Below are positions 59,880 through 64,000 of a DNA stretch of 64,000 nt, piece by piece. Under the pieces are notes generated by a model, which was not told the origin of the DNA, did not search any database, and saw nothing but the letters and a program-made list of their open reading frames with translations. The translations under genes were made by a program, and so were the position numbers. Source of the stretch: Granulicella arctica (GTDB lineage: Bacteria > Acidobacteriota > Terriglobia > Terriglobales > Acidobacteriaceae); the NCBI RefSeq assembly GCF_013410065.1, contig NZ_JACCCW010000001.1, positions 1,731,187 to 1,795,186 on the forward strand, in the 5' to 3' direction. Every line of letters starts with the position of its first letter. Within the stretch, counting starts at the first letter, position 1.

Positions 59880-60356
59880 TTGGCAATCGAAAAAGCAACA
59901 TTTGGAGCAGGATGTTTTTGGGGCGTAGAGGCCCGTTTTAGCGAACTTTCCGGCGTGCTCGACACGGCCGTCGGCTATGAGGGCGGCCAGTTGGAGCACC
60001 CCACGTACAAGGAAGTCTGTACCGACCGCACTGGCCACGCTGAGGTGGTCGATGTCACGTTTGATCCGTCGCGGCTCTCGTATGAGTCGCTGCTAGACGC
60101 GTTCTTCTCGCTGCACGACCCGACACAGGTGAACCGTCAGGGGCCGGACTTCGGCACCCAGTACCGCAGCGTGATCTTTACCCATTCGGACGAGCAGGCG
60201 GCGAAGGCAAAGGCGAAGATCGTGGAGCTGAATGCATCGGGGAGCTTCCGCAATCCGATTGCGACGCAGGTGGTTCCGGCGACGATCTTCTGGAAGGCGG
60301 AGGAGTATCACCAGCGGTATCTGGAGAAACGCGGCATGGCGAGCTGCCATATTTAG
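59880..60356 (+). CDS. msrA: Peptide-methionine (S)-S-oxide reductase
   Basis: 158 residues from TTG 59880, preceded by AAAGGAG. It repairs methionine S-sulfoxide in oxidised proteins. The catalytic GAGCFWGVEARF (Cys12) is at the N-terminus, and the DPTQVNRQGPDFGTQYRS segment with the ENTLEKR-like end EYHQRYLEKRG is typical. Its length matches the short MsrA family. No msrB is in the window. Confidence 0.95.
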   Translation: MAIEKATFGAGCFWGVEARFSELSGVLDTAVGYEGGQLEHPTYKEVCTDRTGHAEVVDVTFDPSRLSYESLLDAFFSLHDPTQVNRQGPDFGTQYRSVIFTHSDEQAAKAKAKIVELNASGSFRNPIATQVVPATIFWKAEEYHQRYLEKRGMASCHI

Positions 60357-60414
60357 CTTGTTCCCCCGCGAGGATACTGGGTAAAAAGCAACGCAAATGA
60401 GGAAGTACAGTCGG

Positions 60415-60454
60415 TGCCCCACGTCTCGTTTTTGAGACGTGGGGCAGAATTTTT
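60415..60454 (+). terminator. Strong rho-independent terminator of msrA
   Basis: TGCCCCACGTCTC (60415-60427) pairs perfectly with GAGACGTGGGGCA (60434-60446), loop GTTTTT, followed by GAATTTTT. It is 58 bases after the msrA stop. Confidence 0.9.
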
Positions 60455-60567
60455 CCCTGAAATGAAGTTCAGACCCTTTGTGTGGATAACTCCCATAAAG
60501 ATCAATACTTTACCCGAAAATCCAGACCTCATGCGGTCTAAGTCTGGACTTAAGTGTCGTGGAATGA

Positions 60568-60588
60568 ATACTTTAATGCTTAAAGTAT
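60568..60588. promoter_or_regulatory. Inverted-repeat operator candidate for the GntR regulator
   Basis: ATACTTTAA, spacer TGC, TTAAAGTAT is a perfect palindrome with 9-bp arms. It lies 78 bases upstream of the GntR gene and probably marks autoregulation. Confidence 0.6.
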
Positions 60589-60665
60589 AAGGTAGGGGAT
60601 AGCGGGAGTCTGGTGCGCTGAGGGCAGCGACGTTTTGCACGTATGCTGTTAGTCACGAAGAGCTT

Positions 60666-61613
60666 ATGCGTTTTTGGTTTGTCCATTCCCAAGAGGTTTC
60701 AATCCGCGAGCAGATCGTGACTCAGATCACGATGGGGATACTCTCGCAGGAGCTTGCGGCTGGGGAACGACTCCCCAGCACACGCGAGCTGGCGCGCCGG
60801 TTCCACCTGCATGCGAATACGGTGAGCGGAGCCTACCAGCAGCTTGAGGCGGAGGGCTGGGTGGAGTCACGCCGAGGCAGCGGGGTCTTCGTGCGGTCGA
60901 TCCGGCCTGAGCTGCGGTCAGGATCGGGACCTTCGGGCTTTCCCAGGCGAGAGCAGGCGATGGAGTATCTCTTGTCGGGTCTGGTGCAGTCTGCGCAGAG
61001 CCTGGGGATCTCGCGGGTGGCATTGCGGCAGCATCTGCACGAGTGGCTGGAGGTGCAGCAACCGGATCGCTACCTGCTGCTGGAGCCGGATGCCGCGCTC
61101 CGTCGGATCGTGATAGCAGAGATCGAACAAGCGACTGGCCAGCTAGGTTCAATGCCAGTTTCAGGTTGTGCGCTGGACGATCCCGGGCTTGCCGAGGCGC
61201 TGTCGGGAGCACTGGTGCTGGCGTTGCCCAGCAAAGCACAGGCTGTGAGGGCTGCGCTTCCTGCCGGGGTTGAGGTGATGACGCTGGAGATTTGTTCATT
61301 GACGTCGGCACTGGCGGCATTGCTGCCTGCGCCGACAGATTCGCTGGTGGGGGTGGCTTCGCCATGGGCGCAGTTTCGAGAGGTGGCGCGGATCATGCTG
61401 GTGGCTGCCGGCTTCCATCCCGACTCGCTGGTGTTTCGCGATTGCCTGGAGCCGGGATGGTGTCACGGACTGGGAGAGGTCGCCGCAGTGGTGTGCGACA
61501 CCTTTACGGCGACCCAGCTTCCTGTGGGGATCAAGAAGGTTCCATTTACGCTGCTGGCGGAGGAATCACTGGCAGCGTTGCAGCGTCATGCCCAGGGGAT
61601 CGGCTCGCTGTGA
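60666..61613 (+). CDS. GntR-family (YtrA-like) transcriptional regulator with large C-terminal domain
   Basis: 315 residues from ATG 60666. The N-terminal winged helix (about 8-75) has IREQIVTQITMGILSQELAA, GERLPSTRELARRFHLHANT and the VESRRGSGVFV wing, typical of YtrA/GntR regulators. The C-terminal 230 residues are helical and Leu-rich, a longer effector region than the usual YtrA type. No transporter genes typical of YtrA operons follow. A palindrome upstream is its probable operator. Confidence 0.83.
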   Translation: MRFWFVHSQEVSIREQIVTQITMGILSQELAAGERLPSTRELARRFHLHANTVSGAYQQLEAEGWVESRRGSGVFVRSIRPELRSGSGPSGFPRREQAMEYLLSGLVQSAQSLGISRVALRQHLHEWLEVQQPDRYLLLEPDAALRRIVIAEIEQATGQLGSMPVSGCALDDPGLAEALSGALVLALPSKAQAVRAALPAGVEVMTLEICSLTSALAALLPAPTDSLVGVASPWAQFREVARIMLVAAGFHPDSLVFRDCLEPGWCHGLGEVAAVVCDTFTATQLPVGIKKVPFTLLAEESLAALQRHAQGIGSL

Positions 61614-61617
61614 TGTT

Positions 61618-62070
61618 CTAGCGGGTCTTTGCCGAACATGCAGCATAAGACAAGCCGCAAGCGTTGGTAGCGCGGGCGCGGAGGATGGGGAGCATCAGCG
61701 GCGGGACGCCCTTGGCCACTTCGAAGACGGCAACCTGCGCGACGCCGGCCTGGTCGTGGTAGGTGATGTCGAAGAAGTGCCTCTTCTCGCGGCGGCGGAC
61801 GATGCCGACGGCGAGGGCGGGGGCGACGCCGATGTGATGGGCGAGATCGTTGTGGTAGTCGAGACGGTCGATGGCGAGGTAGGGGATATTGAGGTTGCCC
61901 TGGGGAGAGACGAAGATGAGGTCGGTGGGAGATGTGGTGTCGAGAGTTCCTAAAGCGCCGAGCTTGACTGCTGCTGTGGTTCCGCTGAGATAGGCGGCCT
62001 GGTTGCCTTCGACGGCGAGGGCGGGAAGGGAGCACATGAGAAACAGGAAGACTGCCATGATCGATCGCAT
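61618..62070 (-). CDS. Small secreted protein of unknown function
   Basis: 150 residues from ATG 62070, chosen because AAAGGAG lies just upstream; an ATG at 62094 is less likely. A signal peptide (about 1-22, ending ALAVEG) is followed by a beta-rich domain (AAVKLGALGTLDTTSPTDLI, FVSPQGNLNIPYLAIDRLDY, HFFDITYHDQAGVAQVAVFE) and a Cys pair at the end. It is convergent with the GntR gene. No family is recognised. Confidence 0.62.
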   Translation of the reverse strand: MRSIMAVFLFLMCSLPALAVEGNQAAYLSGTTAAVKLGALGTLDTTSPTDLIFVSPQGNLNIPYLAIDRLDYHNDLAHHIGVAPALAVGIVRRREKRHFFDITYHDQAGVAQVAVFEVAKGVPPLMLPILRARATNACGLSYAACSAKTR

Positions 62071-62520
62071 TACGTTCTCCTTTGGATACTGCATGGAGTG
62101 AGCATAGGAGGAGCAATGACTGGATCGGCGGAGGGTAGGACAGTTTTTGCAGTGTCACAATGCTGTGGGGCAATCGAGCAGGCGTAGATTTCCCTTTCAT
62201 GTGGTGGCTGATCCGTGCTATTCTTTCGATGTGCTCAGTTAAAACGAGCACGGGCATCGCAGGCAAAGACCCGGAATGGATTTGGGGTTTGGCCAGAGAC
62301 TGCGAATGCCTTACCCACCGCAGACCTTCTTGCTCTTTGGAAGCCGCGCTGGTTGCTCTGGCTGGAAGGCCCGTCAACGGACGAGTCTCGCCGTGCAGCA
62401 GCAGCGCTTCGACACAGATAAGCAATGCTGACTCAATGAATCCATGGTGCTTCGGCATCCCTGCGCCCCTACGTCTGCAACCTCGACGGACGCTTCATTC
62501 AACACATTTAAGGAAAAACT
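62071..62520. other. Long leader upstream of the DEAD-box helicase, possible structured RNA
   Basis: No convincing gene; the 152-residue plus-strand frame here lacks a ribosome-binding site and overlaps the helicase start in another frame. The stretch contains a GTGCTC/GAGCAC hairpin (62231-62236 with 62246-62251) extended by CGAT/ATCG. The helicase start has AAGGA eight to ten bases upstream. Confidence 0.5.
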
Positions 62521-64000
62521 TTGACCTCCGCAACTCTCGAACCACAGACTGCAATACAGCCAGAAGTGAGCACCAACCCTACCGGCCTTCCCCTCGTCAA
62601 CGATGTTCAGTTCAATGATTTCAAGATCTCGGACTCGCTCAAGAGCCGCCTCGCGGCAGCGGGTTTCAAGACTCCCACTCCGGTGCAGGCGAAGGCGATT
62701 CCGCCAGCGCTTGGAGGTGCGGACATCCTTGCTACGGCCTCGACCGGTACCGGCAAGACCCTCAGCTTCCTCATCCCGATGATCGAGCGCATGGATGCGA
62801 ACTCGGTCCCCTCGACCCGCGGCAAGCGCGGCCCGATCCGCTCGCTGATCCTTCTCCCGACGCGTGAACTTGCGATGCAGGTTCTCGAGGCCTACGGCAA
62901 GCTCGTCCCGGGCTCTCGCGGCGATGCGGTGCTGGTCTGCGGCGGTCTGTCGGAGAACACGCAGCTCGATCAGCTCGAGCGTGGACCTCGCCTTGTTGTT
63001 GCCACGCCGGGACGTCTTGAAGACTTCCTTCGCCGCCGCTCGATCAACCTGAGCGCGGTTGAGATGTTCGTTCTCGACGAGGTCGATCGGATGCTGGACA
63101 TGGGCTTCCTGCCTGCGATCCGCCGCATCGTCGGTGCGATCCCGAAGACCCGCCAGACGATGTGCTACTCGGCGACGCTGGATGCGAACATTCAGGAGAT
63201 CGTGCGCGACTACGTGACGAAGCCTGTCCGTATCGAGATTGGCTCGACCTCGAAGCCTTCAGACCGCGTCGAACTGCGCGTCTACACTGTGATGCAGGAT
63301 CAGAAGCTCGGCCTGCTGGACCAGATGCTGAAGCAGGAGGAGGGCACGTTCCTCGTCTTCTCGCGCACGAAGCATGGCGCGGATCGTATCAGCAAGAAGC
63401 TGGAGAAGCTCGGCCACGATGCCGATGTGATCCACGGCGACCGCTCACAGTCGCAGCGGACGGCGGCGCTGAAGGGCTTTGCCAATGGCAAGCACCGCGT
63501 ACTGGTCGCGACCGACGTTGCGGCACGCGGCATCGACGTCAACGACATCGCGCACGTCGTCAACTACGACCTGCCGAATGCTTCAGAGGACTTCGTGCAC
63601 CGTATCGGACGTACCGGCCGCGCAGGCAAGAAGGGCGTTGCGACGACCTTCGTGATGCCGCAGGAGCGGCACGATGCCCGTAAGCTCGAGCGCGAGCTGA
63701 AGATCAAGTTCGAGTGGCGCGAGGCCGATAAGAACCTTGAGAAGGAAGAGCGCAACAAGCCAGTCGATCTCAGCCAGTCCAACGATCTGATGCAGCTTGA
63801 GACGCGGTCGTGGAAGGGGAACGAGCCTGTCTCACCAATGACCCCGAACTCCCCCTACCGGTCGAACGGTAATGGTGGCGGCAATGGCGGTGGAAACGGT
63901 AGCGGCTTCCGCAACCGTGGCGGCAATGGCGGCGGGTATGCTGGCGGGCGCAACTCCGGCGGTCGTGGTCCTGGCGGAAACGGTCGCTCCAGCAGCAATC
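62521..64000 (+). CDS. DEAD-box RNA helicase, N-terminal part
   Basis: 493 residues from TTG 62521 are visible; the frame runs off the right end. AAGGA lies upstream. DEAD-box motifs in order: the Q-motif region FKTPTPVQAKAIPPAL, motif I ATASTGTGKT, motif Ia PTRELAMQ, motif Ib TPGRL, motif II DEVD, motif III SAT, motif IV FLVFSRTKHG, motif V DVAARGIDV and motif VI HRIGRTGRAG. A Gly/Asn/Arg-rich low-complexity tail begins near residue 440. It should unwind structured RNA in ribosome assembly or cold adaptation. Confidence 0.95.
   Translation, partial: MTSATLEPQTAIQPEVSTNPTGLPLVNDVQFNDFKISDSLKSRLAAAGFKTPTPVQAKAIPPALGGADILATASTGTGKTLSFLIPMIERMDANSVPSTRGKRGPIRSLILLPTRELAMQVLEAYGKLVPGSRGDAVLVCGGLSENTQLDQLERGPRLVVATPGRLEDFLRRRSINLSAVEMFVLDEVDRMLDMGFLPAIRRIVGAIPKTRQTMCYSATLDANIQEIVRDYVTKPVRIEIGSTSKPSDRVELRVYTVMQDQKLGLLDQMLKQEEGTFLVFSRTKHGADRISKKLEKLGHDADVIHGDRSQSQRTAALKGFANGKHRVLVATDVAARGIDVNDIAHVVNYDLPNASEDFVHRIGRTGRAGKKGVATTFVMPQERHDARKLERELKIKFEWREADKNLEKEERNKPVDLSQSNDLMQLETRSWKGNEPVSPMTPNSPYRSNGNGGGNGGGNGSGFRNRGGNGGGYAGGRNSGGRGPGGNGRSSSN

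Larger units (their letters stand above)
60357..60665. other. Spacer with terminator and operator-like elements
   Basis: No gene is seen. It holds a strong 13-bp hairpin terminator, a TCCAGAC/GTCTGGA stem (60521-60527 with 60542-60548) and the inverted repeat at 60568-60588 before the GntR gene. Confidence 0.6.

Noticed and set aside
62095..62520. 6S RNA
   Set aside because: The hairpins do not give the long closing stem and central bubble I would expect; I could not confirm it by eye.
62160..62618. 152-residue plus-strand frame before the helicase
   Set aside because: No ribosome-binding site, low-quality composition, and it overlaps the better-supported helicase start in another frame.

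Overview
The window reads as a continuous, gene-dense, fairly GC-rich chromosomal segment of a Gram-negative bacterium. The protein set suggests Acidobacteriota, probably an Acidobacteriaceae/Terriglobia relative: an Oar-like TonB-dependent receptor with an N-terminal carboxypeptidase-regulatory domain, a BamD-like protein with a long Ala/Pro tail, a DUF2393-like membrane-anchored protein, many small secreted proteins of unknown function, and an ETF/EtfD module. This placement is inference from gene content; no rRNA gene is present to confirm it. I saw no tRNA, rRNA, CRISPR array, insertion sequence or prophage.

Layout. Positions 1-7,810 carry a mostly minus-strand cofactor and translation block (coaX partial, birA, nadC, valS, a BamD-like protein, rpe). 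Positions 7,882-12,887 hold a UvrC-like protein with a degenerate nuclease motif, then the TldD/TldE protease pair with two duplicated small Cys-rich genes lying between them. Positions 12,936-21,083 mix a DUF1906 protein, a BstA/DinB-type protein, a PD-(D/E)XK-like protein, a Dus enzyme, rpmE, a DnaC-like ATPase and an OmpA-like protein. Positions 21,320-25,858 hold a DUF1641 protein and a large molybdopterin formate dehydrogenase-like enzyme. Positions 26,563-33,441 hold a CCA-enzyme-like nucleotidyltransferase, tsaD and cysS, separated by secreted unknowns and repeat-rich spacers. Positions 33,507-38,621 look like a metal-acquisition locus: a MerC-like protein behind a Fur-type box, a TonB-dependent receptor and a CPLC-motif exported protein. 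Positions 38,772-44,850 hold a GAF-GGDEF cyclase, moaA, an acyltransferase, a BrnT/BrnA toxin-antitoxin pair with a clear palindromic operator, and a SIMPL-domain protein. Positions 45,618-50,204 encode EtfD, EtfB and EtfA, which should pass electrons from flavoprotein dehydrogenases to quinone. Positions 50,239-58,967 form an extended chromosome-segregation cluster (M50-like protein, trpS, scpA, a GGDEF cyclase, Pit phosphate transporter, scpB, rluB). The end holds an XRE/membrane protein pair, msrA, a GntR regulator, a small secreted protein and a DEAD-box RNA helicase that runs off the window.

The most unusual items are: the two paralogous zinc-site proteins between tldE and tldD; an M50 protein whose HExxH motif reads HDCAQ; a tryptophanyl-tRNA synthetase with about 175 extra C-terminal residues and a visibly lower GC content; a UvrC homologue lacking both a normal GIY-YIG site and the C-terminal nuclease; a MerC-like gene with a Fur-type box but no ordinary start codon after it; five copies of a structured intergenic repeat; and two 58-residue genes with strong ribosome-binding sites.
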